This document shows positions 5,895 to 5,916 of a stretch of 5,916 nucleotides of DNA, one piece after another. Each line of letters begins with the position of its first letter. The stretch's first letter is position 1. Source of the stretch: Anaerolineales bacterium (GTDB taxonomy: Bacteria > Chloroflexota > Anaerolineae > Anaerolineales > Villigracilaceae); NCBI GenBank assembly GCA_024763295.1, contig JANTFU010000154.1, positions 1 through 5,916 on the forward strand. The letters run 5' to 3'. The position numbers and the translations under genes were made by a program. The notes beneath the pieces were generated by a model. The model saw only the letters and a list, made by a program, of their open reading frames with translations, made no database searches and was not told the DNA's origin.

Positions 5895-5916
5895 TTCTCA
5901 GCAATTAATCCAATAA

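Noticed and set aside
1..5916. CRISPR array, tRNA, rRNA, insertion sequence or phage genes
   Set aside because: No repeat-spacer pattern, cloverleaf-like sequence, transposase motif or terminal inverted repeats with target duplications were seen in any part of the window.

Overview
The window looks like bacterial chromosome of moderate GC content, with tightly packed genes and short intergenic gaps. No marker gene fixes the lineage. The long-insert OppC-type permease followed by OppD and OppF suggests an anaerobic, peptide-fermenting bacterium of the Bacillota or Chloroflexota type. That is an inference and is weakly held.

Positions 1-4168 (+ strand) are the distal part of an oligopeptide (Opp/Dpp-type) ABC importer operon. 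It contains a 5'-incomplete OppC-like permease, an OppD-like ATPase, an OppF-like ATPase, and an 80-codon single-pass membrane protein whose start overlaps the end of oppF. Gaps are 8 nt, 2 nt and an 8-nt overlap, so the four genes are probably co-transcribed and partly translationally coupled. The solute-binding protein (OppA) and the first permease (OppB) are presumably to the left of the window. OppC carries an insert of about 280 residues in its first extracytoplasmic loop. By eye this insert is built from about four degenerate copies of one alpha-beta module. Both ATPases end in a four-cysteine motif with identical spacing.

A perfect 11-bp hairpin (4180-4207) separates this operon from a convergent minus-strand gene (4216-5079) for a DHH/DHHA1-family phosphoesterase. 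An 89-92-nt divergent spacer then leads to a rightward gene (5172-5606). That gene is readable as one 144-residue protein only if two single-base indels are allowed, each at a homopolymer run. It is either a recent pseudogene or a sequencing artefact, and its family is not recognised.

Positions 5607-5916 hold no confident gene. They contain a strong bidirectional-type terminator (5745-5775) and then an AT-rich regulatory stretch. This stretch has three degenerate 15-bp repeats, a perfect CRP/FNR-superfamily-type operator (TTGTGA-N6-TCACAA, 5853-5870) and a second perfect 7-bp inverted repeat (5874-5894). It probably controls a rightward gene just beyond the window.

The points most worth following are the repeat-built OppC insert, the small coupled membrane protein, the matching cysteine motifs, the doubly frameshifted gene, and the operator cluster at the right edge.
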